NCBI RefSeq assembly: GCF_000423285.1
Contig: NZ_AUHR01000011.1
Span: 56,857 to 120,856, forward strand
Length of the DNA: 64,000 nucleotides
Direction of reading: 5' to 3'
From: Laribacter hongkongensis DSM 14985
GTDB taxonomy: Bacteria; Pseudomonadota; Gammaproteobacteria; Burkholderiales; Aquaspirillaceae
Shown here: piece after piece, positions 8,566-17,343 of the stretch
How the letters are laid out: the number at the start of each line of letters is the position of its first letter
Position numbering within the stretch: position 1 is the first letter of the stretch
Notes under the pieces: model-generated
Told to the model about the DNA's origin: nothing
Seen by the model: the letters and a program-made list of their open reading frames with translations, nothing else
The model's database searches: none
Program-made: the position numbers and the translations under genes

Positions 8566-9954
8566 ATGTATTCGGCATCGCAAGGACATCCACGCGGGCT
8601 GTACCTGCTATTTGCTACAGAGATGTGGGAGCGATTTTCCTATTATGGCAATCGCGCACTCCTGGCCCTTTTCATGCTGGGCGCGTTGGCATTTGACAAG
8701 CAGATGGCCTCGCACCTGTACGGCAGCTACACCGCACTGGCGTACCTGACACCACTGGTCGGTGGTTACGTGGCGGACCGCTACTGGGGCAACCGGCGTT
8801 CGATTCTGGTGGGCGGCCTGCTGATGGCAGCCGGGCAATTCGTGCTCTTCTGGGCCGGCAGCGTCTACTACAACGCGGCACTGGCCGTACCTCTGTTCTA
8901 TGCCGGCCTGACCCTGCTGGCCATCGGCAACGGCTTCTTCAAGCCCAATATCTCCACCATGGTCGGCGACCTGTACGCGCCGGGCGACCGCCGCCGAGAT
9001 GCCGCCTATACCATTTTCTACATGGGCATCAATCTGGGATCGTTCCTGGCACCGCTGATCTGCGGCTATCTCGGAGACACCGGTAACCCGGCCGACTTCC
9101 GCTGGGGCTTCCTGACGGCCGGCGTTGGCATGCTGCTGTCGGTCATCACGTTCTCGCTGTTCAAGAACCGCTATCTGGTCGGCCCGGACGGCCATGCACT
9201 GGGCCTCTCTCCCGCTGCCAGCCGGGCTGCCGGCCAAGGCCAGCACCTTGACCAGCCGCTGACGCGCGTTGACTACCAGCGCATGGCCGTCATCGGCATC
9301 CTGAGTCTCTTTGTGGTGTTCTTCTGGTCAGTGTTCGAACAGGCCGGCGTATCCCTCACCTATCTCGCCGAAGAGTCGGTCAACCGCGAACTGTTCGGTT
9401 CCGGCTTTATCGTTCCGGCCAGCTGGTTCCAGTCGCTCAACCCGGTTTTCATCCTGATCTTTGCTCCGGTTATGGCCTGGCTGTGGGGACGCCTGGGCCG
9501 CTCCGGCCGCGAACCGGCCTCGCCGACCAAGATGGCATGGGGCCTGCTGCTGCTGGCCGGCGGCTTCTGGGTCATCTCGGTCGGCGTGCAGGGCGTGGCT
9601 CCGGCCATCAAGATCAGCCTGCTGTGGCTGGTGGCGATGTACTTCATGAACACCATGGGCGAACTGTTCCTGTCCCCGGTGGGCCTGTCGCTGGTCAACA
9701 AGCTGTCACCGGCCAAGTTTGCCTCGCTGATGATGGCGGTGTGGTTCGCTGCCAATGCGGCAGCCAACTGGCTGGCCGGTTTCTTCTCCGGCTTCTACCC
9801 GGAACCGGGCCAGCCGGCACCGAGCTTTCTGGGCTGGCAGATCGTCACCCTGCACGATTTCTTCATGTTGTTCGTCTGGTTTGCAGCCTGTGGCGGCATC
9901 CTGCTGCTGCTACTGACCAAGCCGTTGCAAAAGATGATGAACGGCATCCGCTGA
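8566..9954 (+). CDS. POT (PTR2) family proton-coupled di/tripeptide transporter
   Basis: The 462-residue inner-membrane protein belongs to the proton-dependent oligopeptide transporters. The family signature EMWERFSYYGNRALL (ExxER) is in helix 1, about residues 19-33. GGYVADRYWG and GNGFFKPNISTMVGDLY follow, then hydrophobic segments filling a roughly 12-14 helix protein. It imports small peptides with protons. The start has an AAGGAAA ribosome site. Substrate range cannot be read from the sequence. Confidence 0.93.
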   Translation: MYSASQGHPRGLYLLFATEMWERFSYYGNRALLALFMLGALAFDKQMASHLYGSYTALAYLTPLVGGYVADRYWGNRRSILVGGLLMAAGQFVLFWAGSVYYNAALAVPLFYAGLTLLAIGNGFFKPNISTMVGDLYAPGDRRRDAAYTIFYMGINLGSFLAPLICGYLGDTGNPADFRWGFLTAGVGMLLSVITFSLFKNRYLVGPDGHALGLSPAASRAAGQGQHLDQPLTRVDYQRMAVIGILSLFVVFFWSVFEQAGVSLTYLAEESVNRELFGSGFIVPASWFQSLNPVFILIFAPVMAWLWGRLGRSGREPASPTKMAWGLLLLAGGFWVISVGVQGVAPAIKISLLWLVAMYFMNTMGELFLSPVGLSLVNKLSPAKFASLMMAVWFAANAAANWLAGFFSGFYPEPGQPAPSFLGWQIVTLHDFFMLFVWFAACGGILLLLLTKPLQKMMNGIR

Positions 9955-10035
9955 AGCGGATCATCATGCACGCGGGCCGGTAGGCCACCGGCCTCGCCAA
10001 CACCAGCCGGACACGTCCGGCTGACATGAGCAGAC

Positions 10036-10062
10036 AAAAAAACAGCCCCGGTTAACGGGGCT
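10036..10062. terminator. bidirectional terminator between the POT gene and rcnR
   Basis: AGCCCCG and CGGGGCT flank a short loop. On the plus strand a short T-run (CTTTC) follows. On the minus strand the stem is followed by GTTTTTTT, so it is strongest for leftward transcripts such as rcnR read-through. Confidence 0.75.
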
Positions 10063-10125
10063 TTCAAACAAAACGAGACGCGCCCCTTCAACGAAGCCCG
10101 CTCAACCAACTTGCCATGACTTTTG

Positions 10126-10142
10126 TTTGATGTAAATCAAAT
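10126..10142. promoter_or_regulatory. perfect FNR/ANR-type box, target unclear
   Basis: TTTGATGTAAATCAAA contains TTGAT-N4-ATCAA, an exact match to the FNR consensus palindrome. It lies in the gap between the converging POT and rcnR genes, where no coding gene starts. A leftward transcript would run about 65 bases into the strong terminator at 10036-10062. Confidence 0.6.
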
Positions 10143-10234
10143 TCCATCTCGCACTGCGCAAGCCATGCCACCTTCCGCCGCGTCATCCTGACCGCGTCAA
10201 CCCTTGGCCCAGTCCTTCTGGCCAGCCTCTGCGC

Positions 10235-10507
10235 CTATTTCACATACGACTTGATGATCTGAAGTATCACGTCCAGATCATGCTGCCGCTGCGCCAGCTC
10301 CGGCTCATTGACCACATGGTCAGTCAAGTGTCCTTCCATGACCGCCACCATCAAGCCGTTCACCGCGCCACGGATGGCCGCAATCTGTTGCAGGACGGCG
10401 CTGCAATCCTCCCCGCTGACCAGCTGGGCCTCCAGCGCGGCAGTCTGCCCCTGAATCCGCCGGACACGCGCCAACAGCCTGGATTTGTCTCGCAAGGTAT
10501 GCGCCAT
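10235..10507 (-). CDS. rcnR: Ni/Co-responsive repressor RcnR
   Basis: This 90-residue CsoR/RcnR-family protein is an all-alpha DNA-binding repressor. The nickel/cobalt ligands His3, Cys35, His60 and His64 of E. coli RcnR are all at the same residue numbers. The QQIAAIRGAVNGLM helix is nearly unchanged. It is divergent from rcnA, and two operator-like sequences lie in the 98-base gap. It should release DNA when Ni or Co binds, switching on efflux. Confidence 0.95.
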   Translation of the reverse strand: MAHTLRDKSRLLARVRRIQGQTAALEAQLVSGEDCSAVLQQIAAIRGAVNGLMVAVMEGHLTDHVVNEPELAQRQHDLDVILQIIKSYVK

Positions 10508-10532
10508 TTGCAGGACTCCTGAATCAAAAACA

Positions 10533-10568
10533 TACTGGAGGGTAGCATGCAGATACTAGGGGGTAGTA
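10533..10568. promoter_or_regulatory. two RcnR-type operators in the rcnR-rcnA gap
   Basis: TACTAGGGGGTAGTA (10554-10568) and TACTGGAGGGTAGCA (10533-10547) match the TACT-G-tract-AGTA pattern known for RcnR sites. They are spaced 21 bases centre to centre, close to two helical turns. The first has both half-sites intact; the second has one mismatch in the right half. Confidence 0.85.
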
Positions 10569-10605
10569 TCATGCCATGCCTTTATCATTATCTTGATGTG
10601 CGGCC

Positions 10606-11697
10606 ATGACCGAATTTTCCACCCTTTTGCAGCAAGGCAACGCCTGGCTGTTCGTTCCTGGCGCCATCCTGCTGGGTGCCTTGCACGGACTGGAACCCGG
10701 GCACTCGAAAACCATGATGGCTGCATTCATCGTGGCCATCCGCGGCACCCTGACGCAGGCCATCCTGCTCGGACTGGCGGCGACCCTGTCGCATACGGCA
10801 GTCGTCTGGGCGATTGCCATGACGGGCCTGTATTTCGGACAGGGCTGGAGCGCGGAAACCACCGAGCCCTACTTCCAGTTGGCCTCCGGTGTGCTGATCA
10901 TCACCATTGCCCTCTGGATGCTGTGGCGTACCAGGCAACAGCAACACACCGCTCATGCCCACCACCATCATGCTACTGAAGCAAAACCAGTCACCACCGA
11001 CCATGGCACGGCACGGCTGGAGGTATTCGAAGACGGTGTACCGCCGCGTTTCCGGCTGTTCTTTGAAGATGCACATGACCATGGTTGGCAAGCTGATCAG
11101 GTCCGGCTGGAAACCGAGCGCCCCGACGGCAGCCGCCAGCAATTCACGTTTGCCCAGCACGACGGCTTTATCGAATCACACCAGCCGGTGCCGGAGCCAC
11201 ACGAATTCATTGCCCGCTTGTGCCTGCGCCATGAGAAGCACGATCACGATTACGAAATCGGATTTGCCGAGCCCCATCCGCATCACCACGCAGCGACCGT
11301 TGCCATGCCGGAGACGGAATACCAGGATGCACACGAGCGGGCTCACGCGGAGGACATTCGCCGGCGCTTTGCCAACCGGGAAGCCACGACCGGCCAGATT
11401 GTCCTGTTCGGGCTGACTGGTGGCCTGATTCCCTGCCCGGCTTCAATCACCGTGTTGCTACTCTGCCTGCAACTCAAGAAAGTGGCACTGGGCGCCACGC
11501 TGGTACTCGGCTTCAGCGTGGGTCTGGCCCTGACGATCGTGGCGTCCGGTGTTCTCGCAGCGCTGAGCGTGCGCCACCTGGCCGGCCACTGGAGCGGGTT
11601 TGGAGAATTTGCCCGCAAGGCACCCTATGTGTCAGGGCTGCTGATCATCCTGACGGGCATGTATGTCGGCTGGCATGGATGGCAGGCACTGGCCTGA
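10606..11697 (+). CDS. rcnA: nickel/cobalt efflux protein RcnA
   Basis: The 363-residue membrane protein exports Ni and Co. Helix 1 holds GALHGLEPGHSKTMMAAFI, the HX4-type metal motif of the NicO/RcnA family, and the C-terminal half has GGLIPCPASITVLLLCL. Between helices 3 and 4 is a long soluble loop (about residues 110-250) very rich in histidine, with runs such as AHAHHHH and PHPHHH. This loop is longer than the E. coli His-rich loop and may buffer or sense metal. It is divergent from rcnR. Confidence 0.93.
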   Translation: MTEFSTLLQQGNAWLFVPGAILLGALHGLEPGHSKTMMAAFIVAIRGTLTQAILLGLAATLSHTAVVWAIAMTGLYFGQGWSAETTEPYFQLASGVLIITIALWMLWRTRQQQHTAHAHHHHATEAKPVTTDHGTARLEVFEDGVPPRFRLFFEDAHDHGWQADQVRLETERPDGSRQQFTFAQHDGFIESHQPVPEPHEFIARLCLRHEKHDHDYEIGFAEPHPHHHAATVAMPETEYQDAHERAHAEDIRRRFANREATTGQIVLFGLTGGLIPCPASITVLLLCLQLKKVALGATLVLGFSVGLALTIVASGVLAALSVRHLAGHWSGFGEFARKAPYVSGLLIILTGMYVGWHGWQALA

Positions 11698-11739
11698 AGC
11701 GGACGGTCTGGCCGGATAAAACCATGCCGACCCGCAAAG

Positions 11740-12234
11740 TCAGACCACTTTGCGCAAGCTGCCCGGGGCGACACGGGCAACAACAGGCCTGGTCAGGAAT
11801 TCGATCAGCACCATGACCCGGCTCTCGCCGTCCGTCATCTGGTAAATGCCTTCGATGCCGGCAAACGGTCCATTGGTCAAACGTACCCGTTCTCCGGTAC
11901 GGAACAGCGGCTCTGGATGGGTTCTTGCGGCGTCATGGCCCCTGAGGCGCTCGATCAGTCCGTCATCGATCCTTGCGGGCTCCGTTCCGAACCGGACCAG
12001 CTGGTTCACGCCCCGGGTCGAGCGGATCGGTGCCCAGCTTTTGTCCGACTGCCCCAGCCCCAGCCGGATAAAGAGATAGCGGGGAAACAGGGCTTCTTCA
12101 CTCACTACCAGGCGTCCCTGGCGGAGTTTTTCTGTTGCAAGCATGGGGAGGTAGCACTGGTACCCCTGCTGTTGCAGGTTTTGCAAAGCACATTGCTCCT
12201 GTCTGGGTTTGGTATGAACCAGATACCAGTGCAT
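11740..12234 (-). CDS. rfaH: transcription antiterminator RfaH
   Basis: This 164-residue NusG paralogue starts at 12234 (MHWYLVHTKPRQEQCAL), preceded by a strong GGAGGA site. Longer in-frame starts lack one. An N-terminal NGN domain with CYLPML and FPRYLFIR is followed by a C-terminal KOW domain, LFRTGERVRLTNGPFAGIEG. RfaH binds RNA polymerase at ops sites and promotes elongation and translation of long polysaccharide and virulence operons. The ops element at 6061-6079 is the obvious local target. Confidence 0.9.
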   Translation of the reverse strand: MHWYLVHTKPRQEQCALQNLQQQGYQCYLPMLATEKLRQGRLVVSEEALFPRYLFIRLGLGQSDKSWAPIRSTRGVNQLVRFGTEPARIDDGLIERLRGHDAARTHPEPLFRTGERVRLTNGPFAGIEGIYQMTDGESRVMVLIEFLTRPVVARVAPGSLRKVV

Positions 12235-12407
12235 TTTTTCCTCCGAAACCGTTTTCAATGTCGACATTCTAGTACCCGGGTTTGCCTTCGTGGCAAACAA
12301 GCTGCCCGATTCGTACAGTCCTTGTCTTGAACGCATAAAACCTGGTATGTGTTCCCGCCACAAAAAATCCACCTGCATTACAAACCGCCAGTCGCTACGA
12401 GCAAGGG

Positions 12408-14066
12408 TTAGGCACTCGCAACACTCTCAGGCTCATGGGTTACCACCAGCGCAAACCGCGAAACCAGCCGCTTGAGTTCCCTGGACGTGCTTTCCAGCGC
12501 CTCGGAGGCATGCCAGGCACTCTGGACCGCCTCGCGGTTATCCACAATCCGGGCCGCCACCTCACGTACGCAGGCCTCTGCTTCCGCCGCGCCCAGCGCA
12601 GCCAGCCGGATGCCGGCATCCAGATCCGGCCAAACCATGTTGCCCACCCCGCCGCCTTCGGGCTCTGACAATGACAACATGCCCTGTCCGAGCCGGTTGA
12701 CCTCGTCCGCCATCTGCATCAGGGCCTCATTGGCCTGGCATACCTGGTCATGCTGTGTTTCCGAGTGTTCGACCACCAGCCACAGGATGTCTTTCAGCCG
12801 CAGGCACTGGGTATCGATCTGGCGCGCCATCAGGCTGATTTCGTCGAGCATGACCTTGAGATGCAGCTGCATCGTGGCAGTCGCCCGGTTCAGCCGCCCG
12901 GTTTCCCCGACACCGCCCAGGTTGATTTCACCGGACAGGTTGCCCTGGGCAATGCGGTCAAAGCGGTTGATGGCCTCATTGAGCGGATCGATGATGTTGG
13001 CCAGATAAAGACGCCCCACCCGCACCACTGCCAGCAGTGAAATGGCAATGCCCACGATGGCCAGCAGCCGGATCAGGTCATTGCGGGCAATGGCATCCTG
13101 TTCTTCCTGCCGGGCAGTTTCGGCCAGCGCCACGCCGAGCATTTCCAGTTGCCGCTCGGCGCGCGCCGACAGCGGCAACAGGCTGTCTCCCAGCAGCTGG
13201 TCCAGTTCCCGCCAGTTGCGGCTGGCCAGCGCCTGGTCTGCCGGTTGCAGGCCGGTCTGCTGCAACTGCAGCAGGGTCGTACGCAATTGCTCGGCCTGCA
13301 CCCTCAGCCCCGGCCCGACCGGCAAGGTCATCAGCTGCTTCAGGTCGGCACTGATTGCTTCTGCACTTTGCTGCAGCTCGCGCCGGCGCTGTCCGGACTC
13401 GGAAGGCGGCACGGCCCCGGAAATATCGTAGCGCAGCACGGTCAGCGCCCGATGGGTATCTGCCAGCGCCCGGCTCATTCGGGCCACCACCTCCAGCGGC
13501 ACGACATGCTGGCGGGTCAGTTGCCTGACGCTCTGGTCCGCCATGTAAAGCCCGCCCACTCCCAGCACTCCGCCTGCCAGCATCGACAGCGCCACAAAAA
13601 AAGTGCCCAGATAAAATCCCTTGCGGATACCCAGCCGGGCAACCAGCCGCTGCTGCCAGCTTTGGGATGCAGCCGGTCCGGCCTGGCGGGCTCTGGCAAT
13701 CGCCTGCCCGGAGGCAGCCTGCCGGACCGACATGTAACCCACGGTGGTGTCATGCTGGCGGATGGGTACGATGCAGGCATCGACCCAGTAATAGGCACCG
13801 TCACGGCGGCGGTTCTTGACCGTACCGCGCCACGGCTCACCGGACTTGAGCGTCGCCCACATGTCGGCAAACACTTCGGGCGGCATGTCAGGATGCCGCA
13901 CGATGTTGTGCGAATGGCCGATCAGTTCTTCACGCTCGAATCCGCTAATGCTGACAAAGGCATCGTTGGCATAACGGATGATGCCGGCCAGGTCGGTTTT
14001 GGAGACCAGCATGACGCCGTGCGGCACTGCGACTTCGCGGTCGATGATCGGAAGGTTGCGTTTCAT
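12408..14066 (-). CDS. PAS-HAMP chemoreceptor-like protein lacking the signalling tip
   Basis: The 552-residue protein starts at 14066, overlapping the upstream gene (ATGA). An Aer-like PAS domain (about residues 10-115, with FVSISGFEREELIGHSHNIV) is followed by TM1 (150-173), a periplasmic-type helical part, TM2 (331-353) and HAMP (354-405). The remaining 147 residues are helical but have none of the highly conserved hairpin tip motif of chemoreceptors ([24 protein letters not shown]). They still end in a receptor-like SRELKRLVSRF tail. It probably cannot couple to CheA/CheW in the normal way. Confidence 0.82.
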   Translation of the reverse strand: MKRNLPIIDREVAVPHGVMLVSKTDLAGIIRYANDAFVSISGFEREELIGHSHNIVRHPDMPPEVFADMWATLKSGEPWRGTVKNRRRDGAYYWVDACIVPIRQHDTTVGYMSVRQAASGQAIARARQAGPAASQSWQQRLVARLGIRKGFYLGTFFVALSMLAGGVLGVGGLYMADQSVRQLTRQHVVPLEVVARMSRALADTHRALTVLRYDISGAVPPSESGQRRRELQQSAEAISADLKQLMTLPVGPGLRVQAEQLRTTLLQLQQTGLQPADQALASRNWRELDQLLGDSLLPLSARAERQLEMLGVALAETARQEEQDAIARNDLIRLLAIVGIAISLLAVVRVGRLYLANIIDPLNEAINRFDRIAQGNLSGEINLGGVGETGRLNRATATMQLHLKVMLDEISLMARQIDTQCLRLKDILWLVVEHSETQHDQVCQANEALMQMADEVNRLGQGMLSLSEPEGGGVGNMVWPDLDAGIRLAALGAAEAEACVREVAARIVDNREAVQSAWHASEALESTSRELKRLVSRFALVVTHEPESVASA

Positions 14067-15295
14067 GCTGTCAGTCCCTCCAGCGGTTTGCACCACAATT
14101 GTTTGAGAATCAGCGCTGCCGAACGGCAGGTTTCCGGCCGCACATGACCGGTAATATCCTTGCGGACATCCAGTTGCCGCGCCTGCGGCCGCAAAAGAGG
14201 CATGCCGCTGGGATCGTACAGGACCCAGACCCCAGGCCGCTCCCCGCTGCGCGCGCCATTGCGGAACACGCCCACCTCGCCGCCATGCAGCCGTACCAGC
14301 GTACCCGGCGGATACGGGGAGAGCGTCTTGACGACCAGCCGCACCGCGGCCGGTGAATACAGCACGCCACTGGCCAGATAGAGTTCCCGCAGCACCTCCT
14401 GCGGAAACCGGCCTTCGCGGTTGGCGCGGGACGTCACCATGGCCGCGTAGGAGTCGGCCACGGCCAGCAAGGCGCAGGCGGGATGCAGCTGGTCACCATG
14501 CAGGCCGTGCGGATAGCCACTGCCGTCGTAGCGTTCGTGATGGTGCAGCATCACGTCCAGCCACATGCCGTCCTGCACGCCCGCCGTGCGTACCAGTCGT
14601 GCACCTTCTTCCGGATGCCGGCGGATGAGCTGGCACAGCTCGTCGCTCAGCGGCCCGCTCCATTCATCGAGCTGTGGCTGGACCGGCAGCAGGGCCAGAT
14701 CCCGCCCCAGCGCTGCACATGCCAGGCTTTTCTGTACCGTTTCCGCCATGCCGGCCTCGCGTGCAGCCAGCACCGCCACCACGGCCCCCAGCACCTGCTG
14801 TACATCAATGTATGCAGCCTGCCGCTCCAGGTGACAGGCTGCCAGCAGGGCATCCCGGTCCCGGTCCAGCCCGGACAGCAGCATGTCGGCCAGTTGCGCC
14901 AGTTGCTCTGCCAGCCGGGCGCGGGTCACATCCGCCTGTACCTGCAAATGCAGGCGGCGCAGTGCCTGCATCAGCCGGCCACCGATTTCGTAAGCATGAA
15001 TGTCCGGCCGGCCCGCTGCTCCAGCGGCCTCCGGCACGCGCTCATGCCGTTCCGGCAACCCACCGGCAGGTTCCGCATGAAGAGAAGAAACCATGGCCGC
15101 AGTACCGGTCGTCGTGGCGGCAGGCATCCCGTCGTCCTCGTCATGCACGTAGACGCCACGATGCAGCAGCATGTCGACGTGGCGCGGAATGCTGAGCACA
15201 AATCCCTGCCGCAACAAAAGGTTGCCCTGGGAGTCGTACAACGACCAGGGCAGGGGCTGGTGAAGCTGGAGCTCGGATTGACGGATTCGTCTCAT
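14063..15295 (-). CDS. HD-GYP-like protein with lost HD pair
   Basis: This 410-residue cytoplasmic protein has an N-terminal module (about 1-50), a low-complexity linker and an HD-GYP-like domain (about 140-320). The second half of the site is kept: HHHERYDGSGYPHGL at 251-265 and the later ADSYAAM. The first metal-binding pair, normally LHDIGK, reads LGRDL at about 196-200, so the histidine is missing. HD-GYP proteins cleave cyclic di-GMP; this one is probably weak or inactive. It is followed, with overlap, by the PAS-HAMP gene. Confidence 0.78.
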   Translation of the reverse strand: MRRIRQSELQLHQPLPWSLYDSQGNLLLRQGFVLSIPRHVDMLLHRGVYVHDEDDGMPAATTTGTAAMVSSLHAEPAGGLPERHERVPEAAGAAGRPDIHAYEIGGRLMQALRRLHLQVQADVTRARLAEQLAQLADMLLSGLDRDRDALLAACHLERQAAYIDVQQVLGAVVAVLAAREAGMAETVQKSLACAALGRDLALLPVQPQLDEWSGPLSDELCQLIRRHPEEGARLVRTAGVQDGMWLDVMLHHHERYDGSGYPHGLHGDQLHPACALLAVADSYAAMVTSRANREGRFPQEVLRELYLASGVLYSPAAVRLVVKTLSPYPPGTLVRLHGGEVGVFRNGARSGERPGVWVLYDPSGMPLLRPQARQLDVRKDITGHVRPETCRSAALILKQLWCKPLEGLTA

Positions 15296-16086
15296 GACCA
15301 GTGGGTGTCCCGAGACCGCGCAAGATGAAGGAAGCCGCTATTCAGCCATAAAAATTATTTGTCATAAATAGACGCCCCACCCCGAAATCATGACAAAAGC
15401 ATAAAATTTGACCGGAATCATGCCGGAAGAACCTGACCTGCATTCCTCCATCATCACGGTTTCCGGACCCGGACCGGCGCGGCAAGCCAGACAGAGCCCC
15501 GCCCGGCCCGGCTGCCAGGCGCCCGCTCCGGCAGGAACATCCACAGCGGCTGCCCGCTGCTACCCGGCTCCCGAGTTGCCGTCCGGGCCATGACAGACCT
15601 GCAACACCCCGACCACAGCGTAATGGCTTCCGCTGCCAAAGCCGTCTTTTGAGGCGGACCTCATTCGCCACTGCGAAAGAATCCGCGTACCGCTTCCCCT
15701 ACAGCCAGCCACGGCACCACCTCGTCTGCACGCCAACGCCCTCATGGCCGGCAACCATGGTCACACCGCAAGCCAGACAAAGCCCCGGCACGGGTCACGC
15801 ACAACATCAACCCTCTTAAAAAGACTCCCGCCCGAACTGCAAACACCAGAACCACCGGCAGATCGCTGCCGGTACCCTCCCCCTACAAACCGCCGGCTGC
15901 CGGCACACCCCATGCAATCCCCCCGGTACATGGGCATCGACCCCGCCCGAAGCCCCGGCTCAGACGAGCGGATAGCCGCGCCGGCAAGGCATCCGGCAGT
16001 GCAATCCTGCTCATCATCGCTGCCGGACAACGGCAATCCTCCCGGTCTACAATCCTGCCTTTGCCTTGTTCCGAGCGTTACACCTC
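15296..16086. other. long intergenic region, no supported gene
   Basis: About 790 bases separate the two divergent operons. The first 130 bases are AT-rich (15340-15415) and likely hold the promoter of the HD-GYP gene. Open frames in the rest start at weak sites, have proline/arginine-rich products and no known motif. I see no tRNA or clear hairpin. Confidence 0.5.
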
Positions 16087-17253
16087 ATGTCTGTCCGCCG
16101 TCTTGCCACGCTGTTGCTGCCCTTGCTGCTGGCAGCATGTGCCACCCAGAAACCCGCTCCGGGTACGCCGGCTCCCGGTACCCCCGCCGAACCCGCCCGC
16201 TACACCCGCGCCAGCTTCAACGACCTGCCCGGATGGCAGCAGGACGATCCGCGCCCCGGCTGGCAGGCATGGCTGGTGTCGTGCCGCACGCTGGCCAAGC
16301 GTGCCGACTGGAAATCCGCCTGCCAGGCGGCCCAGCGCGTGGACGGCCAGAACCCGCAGGCCATCCGCGACTACTTCGCCCAGCGCTTCACCGTGTGGCA
16401 ACTGTCCAGCGGCAGCGCCGCCACCGGCCTGATCACCGGCTATTACGAACCGATGCTGACCGGCAGCCGCCAGCGCACAGCACAGTCCACAGTCCCGCTG
16501 TACGCTCCGCCACGCGATCTGGTCAGCCGCCCGCCGGAACTGCAAACCGTCAGCAGCACCGGCCCGTTACAGCGCAGCCGGCGTGACGGCAGCCGGCTGG
16601 TACCCTATTACACCGCAGCCGACATTGCTGCCGGCAAAGGCCCCAGCCCGGCCGAAGCCCTAGTCTGGGTCAACGACCCGATCGAGGCCATCTTCCTGCA
16701 AATCCAGGGTTCCGGCCGCGTACAGCTGGCCGACGGCAGCTTCGTACGGCTAGGCTTTGCCGACCACAACGGCTATCCCTACCAGTCGATCGGCCGCTAC
16801 CTGATCCAGAAAGGCGAGCTGAAATCCCACCAGGCCTCGATGCAGGGCATCCAGGACTGGGCCCGGCGCAATCCCGAACGTCTGCCCGAGCTGTACGCCG
16901 CCAACCCGCGCTACGTGTTCTTCCGCCCGCTGCCGGATACCGGCGAAGGCCCGATCGGCGCCATGGGCCTGCCACTGACCGGCGAAGCCAGCCTCGCCAT
17001 CGACCCGCGCTACATCCCGCTGGGCACACCCGTATGGCTGTCCACCACCCGCCCCAACAGCAGTGCCCCGCTCAACCGGCTGATGGCGGCCCAGGATACC
17101 GGCACCGCCATCAAGGGCGCCGTACGCGCCGACTTCTTCTGGGGCTTTGGCCGCGAAGCCGGAGAAACCGCCGGCCGCATGAAGCAGTCCGGCCGCCTGT
17201 GGGTGCTCCTGCCCAACGAAGTCCGGCCACCGGCAGGAATGGACATCCGCTGA
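16087..17253 (+). CDS. mltA: membrane-bound lytic murein transglycosylase A
   Basis: This 388-residue lipoprotein cleaves peptidoglycan to 1,6-anhydro products at the outer membrane. A signal peptide with lipobox LLLAAC (Cys about residue 18) leads. The MltA core has TGYYEPMLTGS and WVNDPIEAIFLQIQGSGRV, and the 3D domain ends with AQDTGTAIKGAVRADFFWG, holding the catalytic Asp. The ATG at 16087 is chosen because it starts directly at the signal peptide. A strong terminator follows. Confidence 0.94.
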   Translation: MSVRRLATLLLPLLLAACATQKPAPGTPAPGTPAEPARYTRASFNDLPGWQQDDPRPGWQAWLVSCRTLAKRADWKSACQAAQRVDGQNPQAIRDYFAQRFTVWQLSSGSAATGLITGYYEPMLTGSRQRTAQSTVPLYAPPRDLVSRPPELQTVSSTGPLQRSRRDGSRLVPYYTAADIAAGKGPSPAEALVWVNDPIEAIFLQIQGSGRVQLADGSFVRLGFADHNGYPYQSIGRYLIQKGELKSHQASMQGIQDWARRNPERLPELYAANPRYVFFRPLPDTGEGPIGAMGLPLTGEASLAIDPRYIPLGTPVWLSTTRPNSSAPLNRLMAAQDTGTAIKGAVRADFFWGFGREAGETAGRMKQSGRLWVLLPNEVRPPAGMDIR

Positions 17254-17295
17254 TTCCATCCCGTTGTCTTATCCTGACGAAACGCGCACCATACG

Positions 17296-17324
17296 CGCCT
17301 GCCCAATCCGGGCAGGCGTTTTTT
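17296..17324 (+). terminator. terminator after mltA
   Basis: CGCCTGCCC and GGGCAGGCG form a nine-pair stem around AATCC, followed by TTTTTT. Confidence 0.9.
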
Positions 17325-17343
17325 CTGCCCGTCGACACGATCC

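Noticed and set aside
10131..10262. Frame reading FRRVILTASTLGPVLLASLC like a signal peptide after the FNR box
   Set aside because: It has no ATG, GTG or TTG start and ends after about 40 codons.
10533..10552. GGGTAGCATGC near rcnA resembling an ops element
   Set aside because: The first bases do not match GGCGG and the sequence is better explained as an RcnR operator.
15744..16586. A 280-codon plus-strand frame overlapping mltA
   Set aside because: It is proline/arginine-rich, overlaps mltA in another frame and has no motif.
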